A stretch of DNA of 34,321 nt from Ferruginibacter sp. (lineage in GTDB: Bacteria; Bacteroidota; Bacteroidia; Chitinophagales; Chitinophagaceae). Below the pieces are notes generated by a model. That model did no database searches, had not been told where the DNA came from, and saw only the letters and a list, made by a program, of their open reading frames with translations. The stretch lies in contig JAGNRZ010000012.1 of assembly GCA_017988335.1 (NCBI GenBank), forward strand, positions 1-34,321, in the 5' to 3' direction. How positions within the stretch are numbered: the first letter of the stretch is position 1; each line of letters opens with the position of its first letter. The translations under genes were made by a program, and so were the position numbers. This document shows, piece by piece, positions 7,195 to 17,730 of the stretch.

Positions 7195-8197
7195 ACCAAA
7201 TTTCCGTAGCACCAAAACCATACAAATGATGGTATTGGTTTACAAATGTTTTTACTTCTTTTTTTGTTTTTAATATCTCATGTATTTCATCTCTAAGCAC
7301 ACCCTCTCCTACACCATGTATAATTATTAAATTGGGCTGCCTATGAGCCACTGCTAAATCATAAAACTTTTCAAAGGTTTTTAATTGTAAGCTTACAATT
7401 TCAAAATTACTCATGTGCATATAACTATCTGTAATTTTTTCTATGTGTAAATCCACTACACTCCTTGCAGGCTCTAAATGCTGGCGTACTTTACTGGCAT
7501 CGTAAATTTTAAAACCAGCATTGCCAAGTTTGCTTAAATCAATTTTTTCTTCTTCAACTTTATTAGGGTAAGTATCAAACAATAAATAACCAAACGCAGC
7601 CTCGTTTTTAAGCTGTATTTCTTCTATCTTTTTAAACAGTTGTTTAGCTTTAAGTTTTAAAGATGTTTCGTAAAAAGGAGCTTTTGTTTTGTCTTCGTTT
7701 TTTAAAGAAAACTCAAAATCAAACCTTGGGCTATCGCTTAAGTCCTCAAAAGCCATATCATGCAAGTAAAAATCAGCAAAAGGTTCAATGGTGTTTTTTA
7801 ATTGAAATACACTATCACCACCTATCATGCAATTGTAGGTAAAGTGGTATGGGGTATGGCTTTGATTGATGATATGAATTTTTAATTTTTCCACTACATC
7901 ATCATCAAAAATATCTTTATCAAATACAGGCAAAAAATTTAGAATAACGCCTTCTTCTTTTTTGGGTTGAGTTACTACTTTTTCTTTACGTACTTGGTCA
8001 ATATAAACCTTCTTTTTTTCTACAGGCTTTTTTTGGGTAAACATTTTAAAGTAAGGAAAATCTATTTGCTCCATATAAGCCGGAAACCGAACTCCTTTCA
8101 CTTCAATCATCACCATTTTTTCGTTAATAATTTCAACTACTTGGCCTTCTTCATCTGTAAGTAGTACTATTATTTTGTCGCCTATTTCGTATTTCAT
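7187..8197 (-). CDS. DUF2027 and Smr domain protein
   Basis: A soluble 336-residue protein. The N-terminus (about 1-60, starting MKYEIGDKIIVLLTDEEGQV) is the small beta-rich DUF2027 module; a Lys-rich spacer and a beta-rich middle domain follow. The C-terminal Smr domain (about 245-336) carries both hallmark motifs, DLHIEK at 249 and HGVGEGVLR at 294. Smr domains, first seen at the end of MutS2, are nucleases or nucleic-acid-binding modules; some cleave mRNA at stalled ribosomes. The combination with DUF2027 is a Bacteroidota architecture often loosely annotated as a MutS2-like protein. A TAnnTTTG box lies about 24 bases upstream. The gene converges on the SGNH hydrolase gene with an 8-base overlap. 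Domain assignment is firm; the role in DNA recombination versus RNA quality control is open. Confidence 0.88.
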   Translation of the reverse strand: MKYEIGDKIIVLLTDEEGQVVEIINEKMVMIEVKGVRFPAYMEQIDFPYFKMFTQKKPVEKKKVYIDQVRKEKVVTQPKKEEGVILNFLPVFDKDIFDDDVVEKLKIHIINQSHTPYHFTYNCMIGGDSVFQLKNTIEPFADFYLHDMAFEDLSDSPRFDFEFSLKNEDKTKAPFYETSLKLKAKQLFKKIEEIQLKNEAAFGYLLFDTYPNKVEEEKIDLSKLGNAGFKIYDASKVRQHLEPARSVVDLHIEKITDSYMHMSNFEIVSLQLKTFEKFYDLAVAHRQPNLIIIHGVGEGVLRDEIHEILKTKKEVKTFVNQYHHLYGFGATEIWFK

Positions 8198-8220
8198 ATT
8201 CTCCTATCCTAATTAGGTGG

Positions 8221-8228
8221 CAAAGTTA
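8221..8228 (-). promoter_or_regulatory. -7 promoter box TAACTTTG for the DUF2027-Smr gene
   Basis: The minus strand reads TAACTTTG, an exact TAnnTTTG match, 24 bases upstream of the ATG at 8197. No clear -33 element is visible. The rest of the spacer up to 8489 (about 290 bases) holds no recognisable gene or hairpin, only an ACCGCAGAGAAAAGAGG stretch reminiscent of Bacteroidota intergenic repeats. Confidence 0.5.
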
Positions 8229-8489
8229 CATGATTTATTCACCGCAGAGAAAAGAGGAAAAAGACCTACCTGTCGGCATACAGATTTTTTTGTAGAATAT
8301 GTAAGAGGTATTGCTGATATTTTTTAGAACTACGATAACTTTACTTTATAACCTTATCCAGTTTGCTAAAAGGTATAATGAATTGATTTAATAATTGGAT
8401 ATTAATGTTTACTATTTATTTAAACCTTGTATTCAAAAAGACCGAATATTACTAGAAATACATTTATAAACAGCTATATTTAACAGCAC

Positions 8490-9026
8490 TCAAACATAAA
8501 TTTTGGTCATAGCATCTTGTTCTATTTCTATTTTTTTTGAGCTTAGTTGTATAACTTTCTGAATAAAATTTGCTAAAATATTTTTATCAAATACATTTCT
8601 TGCTATTACTATTGTTTTCTTGTTTTTAAAAAATAACTTAAAAGAATCAGTAAATGGCAAGAAGTGAATGGATTCGAGTTCTTCCAAGTCGAATTCTTTA
8701 ACGTACCATCCATTGTAAATTAACTTAGTGTCTCTAATTAAATATGATTTGTAATTAATTTTTTTTGCCAGAAGGTATTCATAAAATAGTACCGATATAC
8801 TAAAAATTGAGAAAATTGTAAACCCTATATCACTCCAATTAGTTAAAATAATAATTAAAAGGAAGACGACCCAAATAAAAGTCTTCCAAGACAATTCATT
8901 TCTCTTTTCTTCAATTGCAAAATCAAAGTCAAAAACTCTGCTTGATACCTTCTTTTTAAGATAAGTACCCACTAAAAGGGAAACTACTAAAAACGATATA
9001 GCTACAATATAAAAAAAGGCGTTCAT
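8490..9026 (-). CDS. Small membrane protein with a possible PH-like C-terminal domain
   Basis: 178 residues. Three hydrophobic segments (about 4-22, 48-63 and 67-86) suggest three membrane spans. The cytoplasmic C-terminal half (about 95-178) reads as alternating short beta strands (SYLIRDTKLIYNGWYVKEF, ESIHFLPF, FKLFFKNKKTIVIARN) and a final amphipathic helix (ILANFIQKVIQL). That layout resembles bacterial PH-domain membrane proteins that report on their own surface or bind partners, but no diagnostic motif is present, so the function is unknown. It starts 18 bases after the stop codon of the amino-acid permease gene on the same strand and is probably its operon partner. The stretch downstream (8198-8489) shows no terminator. 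Confidence 0.65.
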   Translation of the reverse strand: MNAFFYIVAISFLVVSLLVGTYLKKKVSSRVFDFDFAIEEKRNELSWKTFIWVVFLLIIILTNWSDIGFTIFSIFSISVLFYEYLLAKKINYKSYLIRDTKLIYNGWYVKEFDLEELESIHFLPFTDSFKLFFKNKKTIVIARNVFDKNILANFIQKVIQLSSKKIEIEQDAMTKIYV

Positions 9027-9044
9027 AGTATAGTCACTTACAAT

Positions 9045-10757
9045 TTAATTACCACCAGCCAATTTACTCTTCTTATATCCATACATAAAATAAACCAACA
9101 AGCCAATGGCTAACCAGCCCATAAACCATGCCCAGTTAGCTGCCGTCATACCTGTAAGCAAGTACAAACAAGTAGTTAAGCCCAACAATGGAATTAACGA
9201 CCAGTTTTTTATAAATGCAAGGGCAGAAAGAATGATACAAGCCAACCAGAAAATAATGGCTGAAATATTAAAGGTAAGGTTCACATCTTTTCCAGAAAAA
9301 TTAAACAAGCTGCTGAAGTAATTAGGTGAAAATATGGCTAGTAAAGCAATTGCTCCTGCTACTATTAAAGGAAAAATAAACTTACTATTAATGTAAGGCA
9401 GGTTAAATCTACCTTCTGTTTTTTCTTTACGTGGTATTAATAAAACACCCCCACACACTAGTACAAAAGCAAATAGTGTGGCAATACTTGTAAAATCAAG
9501 TACAAAGGTTTTATCTGTAAACAAAATTGGTAAACCTACCACTACACCTGTTACAATGGTTGCAAAACTTGGGGTTTTAAACTTAGGGTGAATTTTTTGA
9601 AATATAGGTGGCAACAAACCATCTCTACTCATGCTCATCCAAATACGAGGTTGTCCCATTTGAAATACAAGTAACACACTTGTCATGGCTACTACTGCAC
9701 AAATAGACACTAAAAACTGCATCCACCCTACATTTAAGTTTTGCTTTTCAAAAATAAAAGATAGAGGATCGCCTACACCATCAAAATTTTTGTAATGCAC
9801 AGCACCCGATAATACTAACGTTAGCAAAATATAAACTACTGTACAAATCACTAACGAATAAATCATTCCTTTTGGTAAATCTCTTTGTGGATTTTTACTT
9901 TCTTCTGCCAATACACTTACTGCATCAAAACCTATATAGGCAAAGAATACACCTGCCACTGCCGCCATTACCCCACTAAATCCATTAGGCATAAATGATT
10001 TTACGCCTTCGTCATTAGCAGGTGTCCAGTTAACAGTTAATCCATTTGAAAAAACAAAATAACCGCCAACTAAAATAACTAAAGCCACCACTGCCATTTT
10101 TAATACTACCATTACATTGCTAAAGTTTCTACTCTCTTTAATTCCTCTATAAACCAAATAGGTAATTAATACATTAATAACCAATGCAGGTAAATCAAAA
10201 ATTAAACGTAAACCACCTAACATAGGTGCTGTATTCCAAGCATTAATATCATCTGCATTTCCGCTACTTGCCACTGCATTTTTTGCTTCGCTATGGCTTG
10301 TGCTTAACCAATGTGGAATATGCACTCCTACTTTATCTAAAAAAGATGTGAAATAATCACTCCAGCTAAAGGCTACATAAATATTACCAATGCTATATTC
10401 CATTATTAAAGCCCAGCCAATTATCCAAGCAAATAATTCGCCAAAACTAGCATAAGCATAAGTGTATGCACTACCTGCTACCGGAATACGACTAGCAAAC
10501 TCACTATAACAAAATGCAGTAAATGCACAGGCAATGGCTGTAATTATAAAAAGTACAACTACTCCAGGTCCGCCATTAAAAACAGCACCACCAAGGCTAC
10601 TAAAACTACCAGCACCTAAAATAGCTGCAATACCAAAAAAAGTTAAATCTCTTACTGTTAATACTCTTTTTAATCCACCGCCTGCACCATGGGTATCATC
10701 GCCACCTTCGGATAAAATAGTTGATATTTTTTTTGTTCTAAATAATGAATTAGACAT
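9045..10757 (-). CDS. APC-superfamily amino-acid permease (cationic amino-acid transporter type)
   Basis: A 570-residue polytopic inner-membrane protein with about 12-14 hydrophobic helices. The first helix carries the APC substrate-site motif as FGIAAILGAGSFSSLGG. Helix 3 has YSEFASRIPVAGSAYTYAY, and the consensus sequence after helix 6 is FFAYIGFDAVSVLAEE followed by SKNPQRDLPKGM. These are hallmarks of the cationic amino-acid transporter branch of the APC family, which imports amino acids with protons or by exchange. The usual Gly-Ile at the unwound helix-1 site is Gly-Ser-Phe here, so the substrate may not be cationic. Length is above the roughly 480-500 usual for this branch because of extended loops (about 140-160). 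It lies downstream of the polyprenyl synthase gene by 112 bases and just before a small membrane protein. Confidence 0.9.
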   Translation of the reverse strand: MSNSLFRTKKISTILSEGGDDTHGAGGGLKRVLTVRDLTFFGIAAILGAGSFSSLGGAVFNGGPGVVVLFIITAIACAFTAFCYSEFASRIPVAGSAYTYAYASFGELFAWIIGWALIMEYSIGNIYVAFSWSDYFTSFLDKVGVHIPHWLSTSHSEAKNAVASSGNADDINAWNTAPMLGGLRLIFDLPALVINVLITYLVYRGIKESRNFSNVMVVLKMAVVALVILVGGYFVFSNGLTVNWTPANDEGVKSFMPNGFSGVMAAVAGVFFAYIGFDAVSVLAEESKNPQRDLPKGMIYSLVICTVVYILLTLVLSGAVHYKNFDGVGDPLSFIFEKQNLNVGWMQFLVSICAVVAMTSVLLVFQMGQPRIWMSMSRDGLLPPIFQKIHPKFKTPSFATIVTGVVVGLPILFTDKTFVLDFTSIATLFAFVLVCGGVLLIPRKEKTEGRFNLPYINSKFIFPLIVAGAIALLAIFSPNYFSSLFNFSGKDVNLTFNISAIIFWLACIILSALAFIKNWSLIPLLGLTTCLYLLTGMTAANWAWFMGWLAIGLLVYFMYGYKKSKLAGGN

Positions 10758-10816
10758 GTTGGTTTTGGTTTGAACTAGAAAATTAAGAAAATAATTGTAT
10801 TAATGGAAAAATAATA

Positions 10817-10858
10817 GTGTTAGATTATTTAAAGCATCGTACATCCAACATCTAACAC
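10817..10858 (-). terminator. Possible terminator or hairpin after the polyprenyl synthase gene, containing heptamers
   Basis: GTGTTAGAT at 10817-10825 pairs with ATCTAACAC at 10850-10858: a 9-bp stem around a 24-base loop. In the leftward transcript it is followed by TATTATTTTT. The downstream arm is part of a heptamer run on the minus strand, TGTTAGA-TGTTGGA-TGTACGA (10857-10837). The large loop makes it a weak terminator, so the permease may still be co-transcribed. Confidence 0.4.
10837..10857 (-). repeat. Heptamer array TGTTAGA-TGTTGGA-TGTACGA
   Basis: Three contiguous heptamers on the minus strand share TGT and a terminal GA. The third is identical to the units at 3087-3100. It starts about 12 bases after the stop codon of the polyprenyl synthase gene. 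Confidence 0.65.
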
Positions 10859-10869
10859 AGTACATAACC

Positions 10870-11835
10870 TTAACTCTCCCTCTCCATCAAATACATAGCT
10901 AAATCGAGTAGTGGCTTTTTACGAACGGAAAGCACTGCTACATCTTCTAAATTTTTAAGGGCGGCTTGGTAATAATTGCCTTTTAATTGATTTGCCCATT
11001 CATCAACTCCGCAAGCTTTATATAAGGATAACATTTGCTCAATTTTATCATCATTGTTGGAGGTAAGCAAATTTTCTATCTGTTGTTTTTGAGAAGCATC
11101 TGCAACTTCTAAAGCATGTAGCAATAAAAATGTTTTTTTATTGGCTAATATATCGCCTCCTACTTGTTTGCCAAATTTATCGGGGTTGCCAAAGGCGTCT
11201 AAATAATCGTCTTGTATTTGAAAAGCAATGCCTAAGTTTTTTCCAAAGTTGTAAATGTGTTGCTGATTACCTTCGCCAGCACCGCCAATTATTGCACCCA
11301 ACTGTAAACTTGCAGCTAGCAATACTGATGTTTTCAACGTAATCATTTTAATGTACTCCTCAATTCCAACATCATTTCTGTTTTCAAAATCCATATCTAT
11401 CTGTTGCCCCTCACATACTTCTTTGCTAGTTTTATTAAATAGGCTTATAATTTTTTGTACATAGCCCATATCTATTCTGGTTAAATAATCGTAAGCTTGA
11501 GCAAACATTACATCACCAGCTAGTAAAGCGGTAGCATCACCATATTTTGCATGTACCGTTTGCATACCTCTACGCAACGGTGCTTTATCCATAATATCGT
11601 CGTGTATTAAACTAAAGTTGTGAAATAGTTCAATAGCCGAAGCCACCTGCCAAGCATCATTATTTATTTCATCAAATAATTCGTTACCCATTAATACACA
11701 AACAGGGCGTACTCTTTTACCGCCAATGGCTAAAATATATTGAGCAGCATCGTATAATGTTGTTGGTTGTTGAGGAAAATGTCGTTTATTAAATTTTTCT
11801 TCAAATTGTTTGGCTAACTCTAAAAAAGAATACAT
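10870..11835 (-). CDS. Trans-polyprenyl diphosphate synthase (farnesyl/geranylgeranyl type)
   Basis: A soluble 321-residue all-helical enzyme that condenses isopentenyl diphosphate with allylic diphosphates to make isoprenoid precursors for quinones, carotenoids or lipid carriers. The first Asp-rich motif is DDIMD at 79-83, followed by KAPLRRG. The second is DDYLD at 209-213 in AFQIQDDYLDAFG, followed by GGDILANKKTFLLL. There is no insertion in the first Asp-rich motif and Phe74 sits five residues before it. In the family this arrangement is associated with type I geranylgeranyl synthases, so a C20 product is slightly favoured over C15. The start codon lies 2 bases after the rnr stop, so the two are translated from one message. 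Exact chain length cannot be fixed from sequence alone. Confidence 0.9.
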   Translation of the reverse strand: MYSFLELAKQFEEKFNKRHFPQQPTTLYDAAQYILAIGGKRVRPVCVLMGNELFDEINNDAWQVASAIELFHNFSLIHDDIMDKAPLRRGMQTVHAKYGDATALLAGDVMFAQAYDYLTRIDMGYVQKIISLFNKTSKEVCEGQQIDMDFENRNDVGIEEYIKMITLKTSVLLAASLQLGAIIGGAGEGNQQHIYNFGKNLGIAFQIQDDYLDAFGNPDKFGKQVGGDILANKKTFLLLHALEVADASQKQQIENLLTSNNDDKIEQMLSLYKACGVDEWANQLKGNYYQAALKNLEDVAVLSVRKKPLLDLAMYLMERES

Positions 11836-11837
11836 GT

Positions 11838-13847
11838 TTATTTTTTCTTTGCTTTACTACTTACTTTATTTACTCTAGTTACTTTCTCTACTTTACTTAC
11901 TTTTCCATTCACCCATTCATAATCTAATTGTCGCTTACCTAAATTGGCTGCCACTACTTTTATTTTTACCTTATCTCCCATTCTAAACTTTTGCTTTGTT
12001 CTCAATCCTACTAAAGCATAGTCGGCTTCATCTAATCTAAAATCATCGTAATCACTTAAATGCTGTACCGATACCATGCCTTCACATTTATGCTCTACTG
12101 TTTCTACAAAAAAGCCAAAAGCCGCAACACCACTTATTATTCCTTCAAACTCATCTCCTAAAAATTGCTGCATAAACTCAACTTGCTTATATTTATTTCC
12201 AGCCCTTTCTGCTTCCATTGCCTTACGTTCTTTATCGCTACAGTGCTTACACTTCTCATCCATTTTTTTATCAAGCTTCAAATTTTTATCTAGGCAATCT
12301 TGCAAAATGCGATGTACCATTACATCAGGATATCTACGTATGGGTGAGGTAAAATGGCAGTAGTGTTCAAAGCCTAATCCATAATGCCCAATATTTTCAG
12401 AAGTATAAATTGCTTTTGCCATAGTACGAATGCCCAATTGCTCTAACACATGTTGCTCTGGCTTACCGTGTACTTCTTTTAATAATTTATTAAAGGATTG
12501 GGCTACCGCTTTTTCATCCTTCATATCAAACTTGTAACCAAATTTTTTGGCAAATGCTACAAATGGTTTTAGCTTTTCCTCTCCTGGAGTATCATGTATT
12601 CTATAAGGGAATGGTATTGGCTCTTTATTAATTTTTATTTTAGAAATGTATTCGGCCACAGTTCTATTAGCCAATAGCATAAACTCCTCGATTAACTTAT
12701 GAGCTTCTTTACTTTCTTTAACCACTATGCCTAGTGGCTTACCATTTTCATCTAATTTAAAACGTACTTCTTGCGATGAAAAATTTATAGCCCCATTATT
12801 AAATCTTTCTTTTCTAAATCGTTGTGCTAAATCATTCAGCAATAAAATAGGCTTAAAATGAAGACCTTCTTTTCTTTCTATAATTTCTTGTACTTCTTCG
12901 TATGTAAATCTATGATTACTGTGTATTAAAGTACGTCCAATCCACTTATGTTTTATCTCTCCTTTATTAGTAATTTGAAAAACACAACTAAACGTATATT
13001 TATCTTCGTGAGGTCGTAAACTACAAAGCTCATTACTAATTTTTTCTGGCAACATAGGGTTTACCCTATCTGGCAAGTACACACTTGTTGCTCTTGCATA
13101 AGCACTTTTATCCAAAACCGAATCTTGTGTTACAAAGTGGCTAACATCGGCAATATGCACCCCAATTTCGTAACAACCATTATCTAAATTTCTAATAGAA
13201 ATAGCATCGTCAAAATCTTTGGCATCTACAGGGTCAATGGTAAATGTAAGTATGTCTCTAAAATCTTTTCTTTTTCTAATTTCTTCCCTAGTAATTTTAT
13301 CCTCCAACACATTTGCAGCTTTCATTACATCATCATCAAAGCCAATAGGAAAACCTGCATCAATCAAAATTTCTTTCATGGCAAAATCGTTAATATTTTC
13401 TGCCGTTATTACATTAAGCACTTCTCCTTCTGGTTTTTTATCTGCCTTATCCCACTTCACTAATTTTACTATTACCCTATCGCCATCAACTGCACCATTT
13501 ATTTTTTCTGATGGAATAAAAAAGTCAGGCATTAGCTTTTCGGTATCTGCAGTAAAAAAAGCAAAATTTTTACTTACGCTTATACTTCCAATAAACTGGG
13601 TTTGCTTACGCTCAACTACTTCAACAATTTTACCTTCCTTTCTTTGATGATCGCTTTTATGCTTATCTACTTCTACCCTTACCACATCGCCATTAAAAGC
13701 CATACCAAAATCATTGGGTTTTACTTTAACATCTTTATCTTGCCCTTCTACAATTACAAAACCCATACCGCTGCGGCTTATATCAAGTACACCTTTAAGT
13801 AAGTTTTTGTGAGTTGTTTTCTTAGTAGTTTTTTTATTTTTACTCAT
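11838..13847 (-). CDS. rnr: Ribonuclease R (RNB family 3'-5' exoribonuclease)
   Basis: 669 residues, shorter than the 813 of Escherichia coli because the N-terminal helix-turn-helix region is absent. A cold-shock-type RNA-binding domain (about 18-75, SRSGMGFVIVEGQDKDVKV) and a second OB region precede the RNB catalytic domain (about 190-520). Its active-site Asp cluster is clear in DPVDAKDFDDAI, and HYCHFTSPIRRYPDVMVHR marks the distal part. An S1 domain (about 565-645, EGIISGVAAFGFFVE) follows. The enzyme degrades structured RNA in the cytoplasm. The C-terminal tail after YEWVNG is a nonamer-encoded run, VSK-VEK-VTR-VNK-VSS, then a basic SKAKKK end. The ATG directly follows a CCCC/GGGG palindrome. 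It is the first gene of a unit with the polyprenyl synthase. Confidence 0.95.
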   Translation of the reverse strand: MSKNKKTTKKTTHKNLLKGVLDISRSGMGFVIVEGQDKDVKVKPNDFGMAFNGDVVRVEVDKHKSDHQRKEGKIVEVVERKQTQFIGSISVSKNFAFFTADTEKLMPDFFIPSEKINGAVDGDRVIVKLVKWDKADKKPEGEVLNVITAENINDFAMKEILIDAGFPIGFDDDVMKAANVLEDKITREEIRKRKDFRDILTFTIDPVDAKDFDDAISIRNLDNGCYEIGVHIADVSHFVTQDSVLDKSAYARATSVYLPDRVNPMLPEKISNELCSLRPHEDKYTFSCVFQITNKGEIKHKWIGRTLIHSNHRFTYEEVQEIIERKEGLHFKPILLLNDLAQRFRKERFNNGAINFSSQEVRFKLDENGKPLGIVVKESKEAHKLIEEFMLLANRTVAEYISKIKINKEPIPFPYRIHDTPGEEKLKPFVAFAKKFGYKFDMKDEKAVAQSFNKLLKEVHGKPEQHVLEQLGIRTMAKAIYTSENIGHYGLGFEHYCHFTSPIRRYPDVMVHRILQDCLDKNLKLDKKMDEKCKHCSDKERKAMEAERAGNKYKQVEFMQQFLGDEFEGIISGVAAFGFFVETVEHKCEGMVSVQHLSDYDDFRLDEADYALVGLRTKQKFRMGDKVKIKVVAANLGKRQLDYEWVNGKVSKVEKVTRVNKVSSKAKKK
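11856..11900 (-). repeat. GTAAATAAA-type nonamer repeat inside the rnr 3' end
   Basis: On the minus strand: GTAAGTAAA, GTAGAGAAA, GTAACTAGA, GTAAATAAA, GTAAGTAGT. Five in-frame nonamers encode the Val-x-Lys tail of RNase R. They have the same core and frame as the run in the ABC-F gene at 5680-5724. Confidence 0.85.
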
Positions 13848-13850
13848 AAC

Positions 13851-13872
13851 CCCAAACCCCTAAAGGGGCTTT
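13851..13872. repeat. CCCC-TAAA-GGGG palindrome abutting the rnr start codon
   Basis: CCCCTAAAGGGG at 13857-13868 lies within CCCCAAACCCCTAAAGGGGC. On the rnr strand it reads AGCCCCTTTAGGGGTTTGGGGTT and ends directly at the ATG. It could form a small hairpin covering the ribosome entry site. It is related in style to the CCCCCTGAAGGGGG elements at 22508 and 22604. Confidence 0.6.
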
Positions 13873-14043
13873 AATTGTGTTTTGTTATTAAAATATTTGT
13901 TTGTCGCCAGTTGTATTTTTTTCAGCTTCATTGGCAACAGCTGTTTATTATTTTTTTTCTTTTAGTAAAGAGATAAAAAATAATCACCCTAGTACTATAT
14001 ATCTTTATTCAACTTTTATATTAGTGTAAATTAAAAGCACAAA

Positions 14044-14068
14044 TAATTTGTGATAATCTATGTAATCT

Positions 14069-14071
<3 letters not shown>
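14044..14071 (+). repeat. TAATCTGTG-type nonamer repeat before the MFS gene
   Basis: TAATTTGTG (14044-14052), one extra A, then TAATCTATG (14054-14062) and TAATCTGTG (14063-14071). The outermost possible GTG start of the MFS gene (14069) lies inside it. A related ATC(T/A/C)G nonamer run occurs next to lepA at 32370-32397. Confidence 0.6.
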
Positions 14072-16706
<2,635 letters not shown>

Positions 16707-16713
16707 ACAATAT

Positions 16714-17730
16714 ATGAACAGAAGAAAATTTTTAAATCTTTCAGCTTTAGCAGCCCCATTAATTCTTACCAAAAAAACTATTGCAAATAATTTACAAGGT
16801 GTAAACAAACCTATTGTTGTAAGTACTTGGGATAGTGGTATGCCTGTTAATGAAGCAGCATGGAAAATTTTAGGTAAAGGAGGCAGCTCTATTGATGCCA
16901 TTGAAGCAGGTGCTATACATATTGAAAATGAAATTAATTGTTGTGTAGGGTTAGGTGGTTACCCAGATAGAGATGGTATTGTAACACTTGATGCCTGCTT
17001 AATGGATCATAACGCCAACTGCGGTGCTGTAGCTGGTTTAGAGCGAATTAAACATCCTATTTCTGTAGCTAGAAAAGTAATGGAAAAAACACCACATGTT
17101 ATTTTGGTAGGCAATGGTGCACAACAGTTTGCTGTGGAAAATGGCTTTACATTAGAAAGTGGTGAGCTATCGCAAGATGGAAAAAATGCGTATGCTGAGT
17201 GGCTTAAAAAAAGTGAATACAAGCCTATCATCAATATTGAACGGAAAAAAGAAAACGGCCCTTTTGCACCTAATTTTTTTGAAGATGGAACTGCTAATCA
17301 TGACACAATGGGATTAGTAGCCATGGATGCAAAAGGTAATTTAAGTGGCGGTGTTACTACTAGTGGCATGGCATTTAAAGTGCATGGCAGAGTTGGCGAT
17401 TCTCCCATTATAGGTGCAGGCTTGTTTGTAGATAATGAAATAGGAGCCGCTACTAGCAGCGGTGTTGGCGAAGAAGTTATTCGTATTTGTGGCACTCATT
17501 TAGTTGTTGAATTTATGCGGCAGGGATATAGCCCAGAAATGGCTTGCAAAAAAGCAGTTGAACGTATTGTAAAAAGAGATAGAAAAAAAGCAAAAACATT
17601 GCAAGTAGGTTTTTTAGCCCTAAATAAAAAAGGGCAATATGGTGGGTATGCAATACAAAAAGGTTTTGTATTTAGTGTAAAAAGCAAGAGTGAAACTAAA
17701 ATGTATGAATCAAAATTTTCAATTAGTTAA
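16714..17730 (+). CDS. N4-(beta-N-acetylglucosaminyl)-L-asparaginase (glycosylasparaginase)
   Basis: A 338-residue Ntn-hydrolase precursor. An exported-type N-terminus (NRRKFLNLSALAAPLIL) targets it to the periplasm. The mature part begins with VVSTWD at 36-40, the Trp-containing substrate loop. The autocleavage site is NHD/TMG, making Thr198 the N-terminal nucleophile of the beta chain. Arg226 and Asp229 in HGRVGDSPIIGAG and the following ATSSGVGEE complete the family pattern. It hydrolyses the GlcNAc-Asn bond left after proteolysis and deglycosylation of N-glycoproteins, releasing a 1-amino sugar (then GlcNAc) and aspartate. Length matches the Elizabethkingia enzyme class. Its stop codon overlaps the cutC start as TAATG. 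Confident assignment. Confidence 0.92.
   Translation: MNRRKFLNLSALAAPLILTKKTIANNLQGVNKPIVVSTWDSGMPVNEAAWKILGKGGSSIDAIEAGAIHIENEINCCVGLGGYPDRDGIVTLDACLMDHNANCGAVAGLERIKHPISVARKVMEKTPHVILVGNGAQQFAVENGFTLESGELSQDGKNAYAEWLKKSEYKPIINIERKKENGPFAPNFFEDGTANHDTMGLVAMDAKGNLSGGVTTSGMAFKVHGRVGDSPIIGAGLFVDNEIGAATSSGVGEEVIRICGTHLVVEFMRQGYSPEMACKKAVERIVKRDRKKAKTLQVGFLALNKKGQYGGYAIQKGFVFSVKSKSETKMYESKFSIS

Noticed and set aside
13219-13802. Two long plus-strand ORFs (142 and 66 codons) opposite rnr
   Set aside because: They lie fully antisense to the conserved RNase R coding region, have Ser/Ile/Leu-rich shadow composition and no independent signals.
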